A DNA stretch of 64,000 nt, taken from positions 87,292,001 through 87,356,000 of the forward strand of contig CM043698.1 of NCBI GenBank assembly GCA_023935145.1. Direction: 5' to 3'. This DNA comes from Bretschneidera sinensis. Lineage: Eukaryota > Streptophyta > Magnoliopsida > Brassicales > Akaniaceae. The position numbers and the translations under genes are program-made. The notes under the pieces were generated by a model that did not search any database, was not told the DNA's origin, and saw nothing but the letters and a program-made list of their open reading frames with translations. Shown in pieces: positions 33,401-42,129 of the stretch (position 1 is the first letter of the stretch; every line of letters begins with the position of its first letter).

Positions 33401-36266
33401 TGGAGACGAATTGACGACTATTCTCCATAGCGTTTTCGAGTTTCTTCTTTCCTTTGTATTTTATTTTATGATAATGTGTAACTAAACTCTTAGTAGGGCT
33501 CAATTGAAGCCCTAATTATGTTTACTCATTAATTCAATATTGGTGCCTTTGCAATAGTTATATGATAATGTTTAACTTGATTAATACCTGTGTTTATTTA
33601 AATTCCTCATATGTGTGTGTCTGATCAACATATGCATGTAGTATGGATTAGTTAGTTGAATCAATTTGGATGACCGAGTCCTGGGTTCAGCAAAAGTAAC
33701 AAAAGATATCCACACCGGATTCTTGGGTTAATCAACATGAGAAACCGGGAATGGACCAAGCCCTAGTCTCATGTGTTTGTCGATCTTCACAGATCTTATG
33801 CTCTCTTAAGGAACAACTTAGTATACACCATGCTAAATCCCTTAAGAGAGAAAAGAGTTAGAGTAGATACCATGCCTAACTCATTGCTTGGGAAGATCAA
33901 TAGCTTAAGGAGTGGACCAAGCCCTTAGGTTGGCAAGCATTAGATATTCAGCGTATGACTAAAGCATTGACATATTGTTTTATTAGGGTCGCATGATTAG
34001 TAGTGGATATCCAAGCCCTACGCTTCTATCATTATCTTGTTTTATCATTATTATTAACCTAAACTCAATATTTCTTTCTATTATTTTATCTTGCGAAACT
34101 GATTCTAAATCGAACTTTACCAATCTCTGTGGAGATGATCTCGTATTTGCACACTATGCTACTGTTGACCTTGTGCACTTGCAAGCAAAACAAGTTTGAT
34201 TATTCGCTTACTTGTTTAGATGGATAATCATGACAACAGAGAACTTGTAAGTGAGAATATCATATAAATAAACTTTTCACTCTTTCACGTTTCAACTTCT
34301 GGTGCATATATAAAAATTGTTCCCATTAACGTATGATAGGAACAATAACAAAAATTAGCTTAGGATGGAGGTCGTCAATGAGTTGAAAATCAATAAACAC
34401 CAATTAACATCATCAGTTGATGGTTCTTATGAACACAAAACATTGGCATTGGTAACCAACAAGGCTTATGTGAATGTAATTTAGGGTAGAGAATTCTGCC
34501 CAACTACCCAATTTCAGCATGTTATTTATACTTTATCACCTACATGAAGTCATATCATGATGACCCCTTCTCCCCCATATCTGAGTCAGGATTTGTCATC
34601 TGAGTGCAACCTCAAGAGGAAGGGGAAGAAGGGTGATTTATTTGTACCACAAACTTGGGACTGCTGACTCTTGTTAAATCAGATGAAAAAGGACACCTAA
34701 ACTATTATAGTTGTTACAATCCTACTGATGTTAATTTGACTAACCAGACCATGTTACTCACTTCTTCTCCAGTAAAATATGTACTTCCAGACAAGAGAAC
34801 CAGAGATGCGATCTAAACATCCAACTGCATATTGGGTTGACCAGCTTGGAAATCCAACATAGGAACAGCACAGGAGAATATTAACTGGGATGTTTTGATG
34901 TTGTGGATTAAAGATAGCTGGTGGCATGCATTAGGTTTAGAAATCGAATTTTCTAAGATTTAGTAGAATATGAAGAGGGTGTGGCTCTAGACTAGAGTTG
35001 ATGCATGTTGCAGAAAATGCTGAACAATTTAGAGTAAATAGCTTAAACAGCTATATTCCAGAATATTTTTATCAGGTTCTCACTATTCATTTGTCATATT
35101 ATGAGCTATTAAATTCCAAAATCATTTACTAGATTAACAAAAAAAAAAATTCCAGTTCAAGAAACAGAGAGAATTTATCTTGCGCAACATATAAGGAAGA
35201 GAAATAAAGTCACAATTTTAGTATGCTTGAAGAAAAGCAACAGTAACAGATAAATCACACCAAATGAGGAACATATACCACCCGTGTTACCAACTGTTTT
35301 CTTTATTTTTCTTTATTTTTTTATGTATCGGTCCCAAAAAAAGAACATTTAGCTTTCTTCTAATGGAAGTCTTACATCAATAATTGCATCTTCAGATCTA
35401 AAACTCCAAACCATCATAACCATCCTAACAAAAAAAACAGAACCAAAAATCCACCAAAGCCACACAAGGAAAGACAAAAAACCCACCAAGTTAAGAACTT
35501 CCTGTTTCTACATTCATCAAACTTCTTATAAAACTCAATTTAGAGCCAAACCCAACTCCTTCAATCATACACCACTACTCCTCAATGACACTTACTATTT
35601 AGCTCATCAAATCCACAACCTTAATCCACCAAATTCACAAACCTTCAAAGACAGAGGAAAATAGAAAACCAACGGGGATATTCCTCAATTCACCCAATTA
35701 ACCTACTTTTTGCCAAGCTAGCACTGCCTAATCAAGCAACCAAAACCGAATCCACTAAAACCCACAAAGAAAATCCCAAATCACAGAATGGGTATCCTCC
35801 AACGCACTCAATCACCATCATAACACACCAAATATCTTTTGAGCCCATCAATCCATCAAAGGCAAATCAAGCAAACGAAACCAAATCTAGAAAAACCCAA
35901 GAACAAGGAAAAAATAGAAAAAAAAGGGTACTTACTCTTGAGCTCATCGAGCCAGCGAACGACGCTGTCGAAAGTGGTCCTGCGGCTGATATCGTAGACA
36001 ATGAGAGAGCCAACTGCCCCTCTGTAATAAGCAGAAGTGACAGCACGAAAGCGTTCCTGTCCAGCAGTGTCCCAAATCTGAGACTTAACCTCCTTGCCAT
36101 CGATTTCCATGCTCTGAGTCTGGAACTCAACTCCAATGGTGGCCTTGGAGTGAGGGTTGAACTCGTTGCGTGCATAGCGAGAGAGAAGGTTCGATTTGCC
36201 CACTGCAGAGTCCCCTATTATCACTATCTTGAAAAGGTACTCTTCTCCTCCCTCATCGTCTGACAT
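18133..36266 (-). CDS. RABA5C: RABA5c/ARA4-type Rab GTPase, two exons (36266-35936 and 18452-18133)
   Basis: Rab11-class small GTPase of membrane traffic; in Arabidopsis RABA5c marks a compartment at cell edges. Exon 1 gives 331 nt (110 codons plus one base) and exon 2 gives 320 nt, together 651 nt and 216 aa, the normal size. The split codon A|CT restores the family's ELKTHSDTTVA. Motifs: P-loop GDSAVGKSN at 18-26, switch I Thr in KATIGVEF, switch [11 protein letters not shown] at ~65-73, NKCD and ETSAL for guanine, and C-terminal SCCSS, whose Cys pair would be geranylgeranylated. The N-terminus [20 protein letters not shown] and the tail [14 protein letters not shown] match RABA5c closely. 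No stop or frameshift is present. The one odd feature is the 17,483-bp intron. The assignment is firm; whether it is still expressed is inference. Confidence 0.93.
19263..19391. mobile_element. 129-bp MITE with ~28-bp terminal inverted repeats
   Basis: The left end GGCATTCTTTGGGTTCAG continues as ATTTAAGCAA. The right end reads, on the other strand, GGCACCATTTGGGTCCAG and then ATTTAAGCAA, so 24 of 28 bases match. Flanked by ATA on both sides (19260-19262 and 19392-19394), a possible 2-3 bp target duplication. Further GATTTAAGCAA repeats sit inside. No coding capacity. Superfamily uncertain (Harbinger- or mariner-like). Confidence 0.8.
19516..21245 (-). mobile_element. hAT transposase fossil, copy A
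   Basis: On the minus strand, from high to low coordinates, there is a BED-type zinc-finger remnant (GSKGWSC-like near 20960), a segment like RGLCANK and MASKGF-type near 20600-20680, a DUF659/hAT catalytic remnant ([20 protein letters not shown] near 20300-20400) and a C-terminal segment ending [12 protein letters not shown] at 19516. No long frame survives. Homologous to copy B on the opposite strand, with the middle to C-terminal part shortened. Confidence 0.75.
21700..22990 (-). pseudogene. LINE 3' coding part (zf-RVT region)
   Basis: Contains the [22 protein letters not shown] segment that follows RT in plant L1 elements (usually KWLWRF..E...LWR.V). It is followed by disrupted sequence encoding APKKV-like and CYICK-like remnants of the C-terminal zinc-binding domain. 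Stops are frequent. Confidence 0.7.
23029..24329 (-). pseudogene. LINE linker and reverse transcriptase pieces
   Basis: The linker has [21 protein letters not shown] and [24 protein letters not shown], the standard entry to L1 RT. RT continues in other frames with [25 protein letters not shown] (first catalytic Asp) and [10 protein letters not shown] plus [15 protein letters not shown]. The segment with the F-A-D-D catalytic pair is present only in a disrupted frame (near 23265-23310). At least three frame changes separate the pieces, so no RT is made. Confidence 0.82.
24752..25225 (-). pseudogene. LINE endonuclease domain
   Basis: Begins [15 protein letters not shown], the start typical of plant L1 ORF2 proteins, with the Asn of WNVRG and the Glu of LQETKL as catalytic endonuclease residues. 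SVYGPGE and WVLSDDFN (usually GGDFN) follow. The domain is truncated at about 157 residues, before the SDH motif. It would nick target DNA for target-primed reverse transcription. Confidence 0.85.
25590..25800. repeat. Minisatellite of ~31-34-bp GAGAGAAAGG units
   Basis: About six imperfect units with core GATGAGAGAGAAAGGTCATC, each including a Sau3A-like CAATCGATGAG or variant. It lies just beyond the 5' (high-coordinate) side of the LINE, where it could be part of the LINE 5' UTR or host intron sequence. On the RABA5c transcript strand it is CU-rich. Confidence 0.7.
26000..28330 (+). mobile_element. hAT transposase fossil, copy B
   Basis: Plus strand. A BED zinc-finger remnant (GSKGWSC near 26266-26290, then HFFGAP in another frame) is followed by a segment like [20 protein letters not shown] (26615-26680) and then [16 protein letters not shown] and [10 protein letters not shown] (26935-27060), characteristic of DUF659/hAT transposases. 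TRFASRY near 27190 and a C-terminal tail to 28275 ([10 protein letters not shown]) complete it. Multiple stops. More complete than copy A and in inverted orientation to it, 4.7 kb apart. Confidence 0.78.
28331..29061. other. Intron stretch with TA/CA microsatellite, no gene
   Basis: Contains a (TA)n(CA)n microsatellite at about 28463-28490 and otherwise AT-rich sequence without recognisable features, up to the start of E3. Confidence 0.6.
29062..30376 (+). repeat. E3 5' LTR (1315 bp)
   Basis: Starts TGATAAAATGC and ends GACAACA. A TATA-like CCCTATAAATAGAC lies near 29437. The U3 holds CpG-rich GATCGAGCGCAC boxes at 29244-29281 and 29341-29350. Compared with the 3' LTR it lacks one 22-bp box unit and a further box-containing segment. 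Confidence 0.88.
29244..29352 (+). repeat. GATCGAGCGCA box cluster in E3 5' LTR
   Basis: GTGCGATCGAGCGCAC at 29244-29259, a variant with GAGTGCAC at 29266-29281, degenerate GATTGAGTGCA near 29304, and CTCGAGCGCACAC at 29341. The 16-mer is an interrupted palindrome (GTGCG...CGCAC around ATCGAG) with four CpG. Confidence 0.85.
30383..30400 (+). other. E3 primer-binding site (tRNA-Asp type)
   Basis: TGGCGCCGTTGTCAGGGA, six bases after the LTR. It matches the complement of the plant tRNA-Asp 3' end (TGGCGCCGTTGCCGGGGA) at 16 of 18 positions. Athila elements typically use tRNA-Asp. Confidence 0.87.
30567..30604 (+). repeat. GATCGAGCGCA boxes in E3 5' leader
   Basis: TTGCGATCGAGCGCACT and GTGCGATCAAGCGCAA, between the primer site and gag, at the same place as the pair in E6. 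Confidence 0.83.
30688..31581 (+). pseudogene. gag: E3 gag C-terminal remnant fused to post-protease segment
   Basis: One frame broken by TAA at 31153-31155. The first part includes [19 protein letters not shown], a degraded zinc knuckle [15 protein letters not shown] (last Cys is Tyr), and [15 protein letters not shown], the Gag C-terminal signature of Athila elements. After the stop come a coiled-coil-like [18 protein letters not shown], then at once [17 protein letters not shown] and [11 protein letters not shown], which in E6 lie beyond the protease. The fusion shows an internal deletion of ~270 codons. It ends [13 protein letters not shown], where E6 also has a stop. Confidence 0.83.
31582..32865 (+). 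other. E3 3' non-coding region, conserved with E5 and E6
   Basis: Opens with GACGTTAAACTTAGCTCTCATGGGAGGCACC (31600-31631, described in part), then PPT-like AAGTTTAGGGGTG (31754) and AAGTTTGGGGGCA (31856). A hairpin ACTGAG...CTCAGT lies at 32252-32279 and AACCATCTGGTT near 32405. It ends with the true PPT AAGTTTGGGGGTG (32853-32865) abutting the 3' LTR. No env-like frame. Confidence 0.8.
32866..34238 (+). repeat. E3 3' LTR (1373 bp)
   Basis: Starts TGAGAGGAGC after the PPT, ends ATCATGACAACA. TATA-like CCCTATAAATAGAC near 33300. Contains an expanded GATCGAGCGCAC box cluster at 33049-33214. Confidence 0.88.
33049..33214 (+). repeat. GATCGAGCGCA box cluster in E3 3' LTR (expanded)
   Basis: Perfect GTGCGATCGAGCGCAC at 33049, 33071 and 33093 (22-bp period), then GATCGAGCGCA at 33131, TTGAGCGCAGA near 33169, GCGCTCGAGCGCA at 33181 (near-palindrome), and GTGCGATCGAGCACAC at 33199. 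The 5' LTR has fewer copies. Confidence 0.87.
34239..35935. other. Donor-proximal RABA5c intron, no features seen
   Basis: Non-coding AT-rich sequence from the end of E3 to the exon 1 donor. No transposon signature or gene recognised. The A/C-rich part at 35340-35870 reads on the minus strand as a T/G-rich intron 5' region, usual for plant introns. Confidence 0.6.
35936..36266 (-). CDS. RABA5C: RABA5c exon 1 (codons 1-110 plus one base)
   Basis: Runs from ATG at 36266-36264 to the donor A|GTAAGT (intron starts 35935), a consensus plant 5' splice site. It encodes the P-loop, both switch regions and the helix ending RWLDELK. The frame would run on into the intron for ~25 residues (stop at 35856), giving a truncated product if splicing fails. 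Confidence 0.93.
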
Positions 36267-36420
36267 GGTCGCTTGTTTCTTCTTGTACTTTTCTTATCGG
36301 GGTAGAAAGAGAGATTTCAGAGAGAGAGAGAGACTGGGGTTTGGAATTTGGAGAGAGACTGGAGTTTGGAATTTGGAGACAGAGAGGTAATGGTGTATAA
36401 AGCTGGCAAAGTCGGTAAAG
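36267..36420 (-). promoter_or_regulatory. RABA5C: RABA5c 5' UTR/proximal promoter with CT-rich tract
   Basis: On the minus strand this is rich in CT dinucleotides (plus-strand GAGAGAGAGAGACTGG), common in plant 5' UTRs. A tandem duplication of TTTGGAATTTGGAGA is visible at about 36340-36380. I see no convincing TATA box in the right orientation. Confidence 0.5.
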
Positions 36421-37541
36421 ACATACTGCGCATGTAGTGGGATCATCATAGATTTATGGAATTAGCCTTTTTTTTATTTCAATTAAAAAATTATTTCCTT
36501 TCACTGCAATGAATATTATTAAATTTTCACCGAAAGAACCGTAGTCGTAATAATCATGAATTCATCATGATCATGCAATAATTGGACGTGGCGAAAATGC
36601 TACAGATTTGAACGATTACGACTATTGGACTCAATAGTATAACCGAATTTCTTTCGTGTGTATAAATTAAAACCTTTCGGACTGTTTGGTTCTTGAAATA
36701 TGTTATTTAATTTTTGAGGTTTTTATAAACACATTTTTTTAATCCTGCTGTTTGGTTCACATTTAAGTTTTATAGGCTATTCCATTATTCCTAATTCACA
36801 TACGTAAGGGGAGGATTAGATGAAGGTGAGGTATGAGGAGGCTGTATCAATGGATGAAAATATCTTAAAAGACTTGGTACATATGCAAAGAGAAATTTTT
36901 TTATGTGTTTTGATTCTATGGAACAGTAATAATGTATTCTAGTAATTTCTAGAAATTTAAGTGATAATATTTGAAAGCTTGAATTGTAAAATGAATAGAC
37001 TAAAAAGAAATTTTGAAAAATTACCATTTAAGTTTTTAAAAATTATTAAAATGCATATTTACTTTTACATAGAGTTAGGAACATGTAATAATCTATATGA
37101 TAAAATATTGGGAGGGCAAAAGCTTTTAATAAAAGTTAACATTCAATAAAAAAGAAGCAAAAAGTTATTATTGGTGAAATAAAAGGAGATATAAGGTTGA
37201 AGGAATTTCATTAACTGTTGTTTGATTTTAGATGCAATTTCAAGCCAAACTGGATTAAAAAAAAAAAGCTATGTTTGGTGGTAGTATACATCTCATTGAT
37301 GTTATCAATTCGCTGTACCCGTTATTTTCTATCAACATAAGGTAAGGTAAACATTTTTAAAGATGGTTTATGAAATTGATTTGTTTTTAAGAAATAGAAT
37401 TTGTGTAAAAAAAATTGTTTTCACTATTATTATTTTACCATATATCGATTCAATTTTTTTTTTATAACCATAAACTGCTTTTAATTGCTAGTTCAAAAAG
37501 ATTAATCTTTTGAAGTATTTTGTGTGAAAATTAAAAAAAAA

Positions 37542-37578
37542 AATACAAGTGCATTGCACAAGTACACTACTATAGGTT
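37542..37578. repeat. 37-bp direct repeat, copy 1
   Basis: AATACAAGTGCATTGCACAA continuing to ACTATAGGTT, identical to 37744-37780 and offset by 202 bp. It contains the palindrome GTGCA-T-TGCAC. Confidence 0.9.
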
Positions 37579-37743
37579 CATTAAATCGAAAACCCAAAAT
37601 GACAACATGAATTAAAGCAAAAGAGCCTTGGATTGCATTAACTATGTATCTTTTTGTTTGTTTAAAAATGAATTTCCTTTATTGGGAAAGAAAAAAAAAC
37701 CGTATATGTACTAATAATTACATTTTTACACTATCATAAAAGT

Positions 37744-37780
37744 AATACAAGTGCATTGCACAAGTACACTACTATAGGTT
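37744..37780. repeat. 37-bp direct repeat, copy 2
   Basis: Identical over 37 bp to 37542-37578. The 165 bp between the copies are AT-rich and non-coding. Confidence 0.9.
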
Positions 37781-38222
37781 ATAGATAAATAGAAAAATGA
37801 CAATAAACTACCCATAATCCCAATTATCTTCCTTTTTTAAAAAAAAATAAGTGATCTTTTGTTTTCAAAAGTAATTAGAGACCTAAAATTGAAACCCTTG
37901 AACAAATAGGAAATTAAACGGAATCTAAGAAAAGATTTTTACTTTAAGTGCATGACATGAAGAAATTAAGAGAAAGATGCAATAAGCCAAAAAAAAAAAC
38001 GACTAGGAAATACTGTGATTCCATTCCATAACAGAAATAGAAATCCTTTTTCATTCAGTAATTGGTCTTCACAAGATTAGTTATAAATATATGTCCGTGT
38101 TGGCACCCTTTCTCACATATTCATTCATCAACTTCTTTGATCATTCTGAACTGTTTAAAGAAAATTTCTTTCTTCTTCCCCCTCTCAATCTTTGATTAAT
38201 AATCTGTGCTACAACAAAGGCT

Positions 38223-38534
38223 TTGTCATCTTATAACAGAAATGTTGCTCTATTTTTCTTCTTGGTCACGGCTTGTTCTAGGTTTTCCTTTGGAACTTAT
38301 TACAAAGTTGGTGAGTCCACATGTTGGACATGTCTCGACTTAGTTGATAATGATAAATACGTTGATTATAGCGAGTGGGCTACAGACAAGAACTTTCGTG
38401 TTTGTGAGACTCTTGTTTTTGAGTATGACACTCAATTAAACAATGCGAAGCAAGTCATGCGTGAAGCTTTACGAGTCATGCAAAGGGACGTCTTCGATTG
38501 CCGCATGTTGATGCCAAAAATAGGTCCAGTGTAG
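38223..38534 (+). pseudogene. Phytocyanin (blue copper/early nodulin-like) gene, broken
   Basis: Phytocyanins are secreted, often GPI-anchored copper-binding proteins of the cell surface. A hydrophobic leader (VALFFFLVTACSRFSFG) precedes YKVGESTCWTC, YVDYSEWATDKNFRV and ETLVFEYDTQLNNAKQVM, matching the phytocyanin core Y.VG...GW, W...F.VGD.L.F.Y. Against it: there is no ATG, since the frame opens at TTG where an ATG is expected; two conserved Gly are Cys (ESTCW, RVCE); the segment that normally holds the first copper His reads NNAKQV; and the frame ends after ~103 residues, before the second Cys-His cluster. A TATA-like box at ~38082 and CT-rich leader precede it. Family fairly sure, function unlikely. 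Confidence 0.75.
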
Positions 38535-38949
38535 TTGGGTCTTTTCGGGTCGGTTGCTAGAATCAGGTCTAAGTTGATCAACGGTGGTCGTACGTTGACT
38601 TAGATTGGATTGGTTTGGTATGAGCTGGATCCAAGGTACCTAAAAAAGGAAGCCAACCCGAAGTGGTTTGCTCCGAGAAGTACCCTCTGAAGCTTAAGTT
38701 AGAGTAGGCAATAGGGTGAGCAAAAAGCGAGAAAATGTAAATAATGAATACTGTTGGGGGTCCCATATTTATAGGGCCCAAGTAAGGTAGAGATTACCAT
38801 TTTACCCATGTGATTGACAAGTGTCACATTTTGGTTTGAAGGTATATTTGTCCTACATCATATGCCCCCCCATTCCTTTGAAGTTGAGTTAACTTTAAAG
38901 GAGTAGGGTTTTTAGTCTCCCCGGGGTAAGTCCTGCTTTGATTTCAAAA

Positions 38950-39480
38950 TATCGACTAAAATTGTCCTTTTTTTAAAATATTGGTCAATCGACTAGCCTT
39001 CTCCTTAGTCGACTGATCAATACTCAAACGTGTCTCGGGTTGAGTTGGTTTGTCCCCTATCGACTCAGTACTCAGACTTATCTTGGGTCAATTTGGTTTG
39101 TCCTTTGTGGATTTTGGGACACCTAACTCGGTACTCGAACAAGTCTTGAGGTCGAGTTGGTTCTTAGTCGACTAGTCAATCGACTGGCCTCCTTCTTAAT
39201 CGACTAGTCCGCTCTCTAATCGGCTGGTCTTCTTCCGAGTCAGCTGGTCGGTACTTGGACCTATCTTGGGCCAAGTTGGTTCGGTCCTTTGTGGATTTTG
39301 AGATGCTCAACTCGGTATTCAGACCTATTTTGGGCCGAGTTAGTTGGTCGGTCGACTGGGCTTCTTCCTAATCGATTAGTCAGTCGACTAGCCTGGTCCT
39401 TAGTTGACTGGTCAGTCAACTATGTTTCTCTCAAATGATTGGTCAGTTCTCGAACATGTCTCATACCGAGTTGGTTGGTC
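38950..39480. repeat. GTCGACT-type repeat field
   Basis: Repeated GTCGACTGGTCAGTCGACT-like and CGAGTTGGTTGGTCC-like phrases alternate with GTGGATTTTGGGACACCTAACTC (quoted in part), in higher-order units of ~60-130 bp. GTCGAC is palindromic. Similar sequence recurs at 42510-42780. Confidence 0.75.
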
Positions 39481-40071
39481 CTTTATAGATTTTGGGACAC
39501 CTAACTCAGTACTCGATCCAATCTTAGACCGAGTTGGTTTAGTCCCTTGTGGATTTTGGGACACCTAACTCGATAGTCGTTCTAGTCTTAGGGCTGAGTT
39601 GGTTAACTTAGTTAGGGCCAACTTGGTTATCTTGTTTGGGGCTGACTTGATTTTCTGGACTTGACTCGGTACTCAACCTTTTTCGGGGTTGAGTACTGAC
39701 TTGGTTGCTTTCGTTTGGTTGTGTCTTTTAAGAAGTTTTTGTGCTTCTTGATGTCACTGTTGAGGTGAATGATTGTGACTATTGCACTGCTAAAGGTTAA
39801 CTTTTTCAGTTTTCGAGGCGGCCCAAATTCTATATAAGAGAGGAGGAGTGCATTCTCCTCACATTTCTCATTTTTCTCACAATTTCCAAATTTGAGAGCT
39901 TAGAGTGCGAGTCGGCCTTGTACATTTCTAGTTAGCCTCGTCCTCTTCCAATTGCTTATCTTCTTTCCTACTCGGCTTAGTTTGCTTCCCTAGTTGGCTT
40001 GATTCGCCTTCATTGTTTTTTACTCTTCTTTTCGGTAAGAAATTCTATCTTTTTCGTTTTTATTTGAACAA

Positions 40072-41990
40072 TGTCCACTTTACCTGAGGGTGGGGGTACT
40101 AGTAATTTTTTTTTGGCTCCGAGGTCTCATCTTTTAAAAGGACTTCGTCTAGTTTGAGTCATGGGTCTGAGGAGGATCAAGTAGATCCTAGGTTGGAGAG
40201 GGAAGTCCCTCAATTGGAGAAAGTGTGCATTGAGATGTCACGGGACCATGATCGTTCTCACTATATGGTCAAGTCGTATCCTTGTTCGATTTCTAAGAAG
40301 TTATTTTCGAATTTTTGCCGAAAGTTTTGTATTCCTGAGGAGTATGGGACACGACTCCCTACTTCTGAGGAAATGATGTGTATCCTGATCCGTGGTGAGT
40401 CTCTTTATGAGATGTCTATTTATGAGGACTTCTTTAGAGGAGGTTTTCGTTTTCCTATGGATCCGAAAATAGCTGAGGTCTTTAATTATTTTAGTATTGC
40501 TCCCAACCAACTTCCTCCAAACTCTATTAGGATAGTTATAGGCTTCTTTGTTAGCTTTAAAAAATACTGCCAAAATGTAACAATATTTATATCATCAAGA
40601 AACTCCATAACAGTGGTTGGTAGAATTTATCTACGAGGACTGGGAAGAAAATAGTGATTGAGAACCCATCGTCTGTCCAAGATTGGAAAAAGAGGTTCTT
40701 CGTTCTTTATAGAGATCCCTTTTCCTATTAAGCGAGAATGAGAATATGGTATATTCGATTCTCAGAGAGATGTTCCTCCACTGAGCGAGGAGGAAGAGGA
40801 TCTTCTTACTAGGATGCATATCAAACCTATCTTCACTTCTGAGTTCACGAAGGAAGAGACCCTTGATTGTTATGGGTTGAGTTGGGCTACTCCTGGTAGT
40901 TTGCTTGAAACTTCAAAATTATTTAGCCTGTTTTTCTTTTATCTATTTCCAATGTGTGTTTCTATCTTCGTACTTATCAGTGTGTTGATCAGTCCTTTTC
41001 TTTTCATAGCTATGGTTGATGATAGGTCCATACTTCTTTGCCTGGCTATGACGTGGGCTCCCTCCATTCCTTTTTTCCAGTATAAAGGCCTCTCTTCCTA
41101 CTCAAATCTAATGGAGGAAAAGACATCATGTTAACAACAGCACGAGCTCAAGAGATCAGTGACATGTTGATCTTTCTGTTTGAGATAGGGGTCATTCTCC
41201 TCAGCGGTCGCATAGAGAGGGTAGTGCAAGCTCTGCTCTTGACGTCTTTCCCCGTTATTGGTCCGTCTTGTGCACATATTCGACGTTTGCTGAACCGAGT
41301 GTAGCCCATCAGCTTATTCGGAGGTCTATTCTTCTTAAAGATGAGGTACAAATCACAAGTTATCCTCATAGGGTTATGTCTGGCATCATGAGTTAGTCGG
41401 CTCAAAATATATGTCTCTTTTTGTGTTTATAATTATCTTTAGGTTTTTTACCATTGGTATTTGATTTGTCTTCTTTGTTGCTTTCAAGTAGGCATGTTTT
41501 GTACCATTGTGGCTGAAAGGTAACCCCAAGCCGTGGCGGAGGCTAAAGAGAGGGATGATATCCAGACCCAGCTAAGTGCTCAGGTTGAGCTCGCTGAGCT
41601 GAGGGAGGACCGTTAGGTTCTCCGGGTTGCCTGGAAGGAGGCGACTGAGGTTGAGTCGAAAAGGCTAAGAGTCGAGTCAGAGAGGTCCAAGGAAGAGATC
41701 ATTGATAAGTTCAAGAAGACTACAGGCTTTGAGGACTTGCTTTATGAGAAGGCCATTGACTTTTACATCATAAGCTTCCAAAAAGCCAAGGTTGGGGTGC
41801 CCAAGATTACTCCCAACCTGGATCTCAGCCAGGTGCACATCATTTTCCTAAAGCTTACTATCTCTTCAGACACGGTAGATTTGGCAACCCTATAGGGGAT
41901 AACGGTTCTCAGTCTTGTGCTCGGGAGGCTCAAGTCACGATTACCAACTCGGAGGGGTGGATCAATACAAAGTATGCTGAGCAATAAGAC
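40072..41990 (+). pseudogene. Gag-like protein with PF04195-type domain, degenerate
   Basis: Start MSTLPEGGGTSNF at 40072. A T-run indel then shifts the frame to the open stretch 40154-40654. The domain core reads FCIPEEYGTRLP, YEDFFRGGFRFPMDP and NYFSIAPNQLPPNSIRIVIGF, matching by eye the plant 'putative gypsy type transposon' domain (F.IP..., GlRfPl, QL.PN.WR...F). Downstream, 41490-41840 encodes an Ala/Glu/Lys-rich coiled coil (RDDIQTQLSAQVELAELRED) and FEDLLYEKAID, as in the C-terminal half of these proteins. Stops near 40650, 41522 and 41895 break it. Molecular function of the family is not established. Confidence 0.68.
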
Positions 41991-42129
41991 GAGTAGATTT
42001 AGGGCCTTAACTTATGTTTTTATCATGTTTCTTTTTGTACTTGGCCAAAGAAGCCCTCCTTTATACCCCATTTTTTCCTTAATGAAATGGACCTTTTGTA
42101 ATATGCTTTGATGCTTGTATACTCAAGTT

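Larger units (their letters stand above)
29062..34238 (+). mobile_element. E3: non-autonomous Athila-type LTR retrotransposon (two LTRs)
   Basis: Two LTRs of ~1.3-1.4 kb flank a 2.5-kb interior with a tRNA-Asp primer site, a gag C-terminal remnant, and a conserved 3' non-coding region, but no protease, RT, RNase H or integrase. Interior pieces match E6: E6 sequence equivalent to gag-end and protease is skipped, and the frame ends where E6 goes into RT. The 5-bp flanks (TGTGC and GAGAA) do not match, so no target duplication is visible. Lies antisense in the RABA5c intron. Confidence 0.88.
18453..35935 (-). other. RABA5C: 17.5-kb RABA5c intron packed with transposable elements
   Basis: Bounded by GTAAGT (minus strand, 35935) and CAG (18455-18453). 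From acceptor to donor side it contains a MITE, hAT copy A (minus), an L1-type LINE (minus), hAT copy B (plus) and the Athila derivative E3 (plus, antisense to the gene). Phase 1 intron. The distance is inferred from exon continuity, since the two exons encode complementary halves of one protein with matching phase. Confidence 0.88.
36421..38222. other. Intergenic stretch with a 37-bp direct repeat pair
   Basis: AT-rich, no gene. Notable only for the repeat pair at 37542-37578 and 37744-37780, and for a TATAAATATATG box near 38082 with a CT-rich leader upstream of the phytocyanin-like pseudogene. Confidence 0.6.

Noticed and set aside
37542..37780. Helitron end or CRISPR-like repeat
   Set aside because: Only two copies, no CTRR terminus at a fixed hairpin distance that I can defend, and no array of spacers; kept as an unexplained direct repeat.
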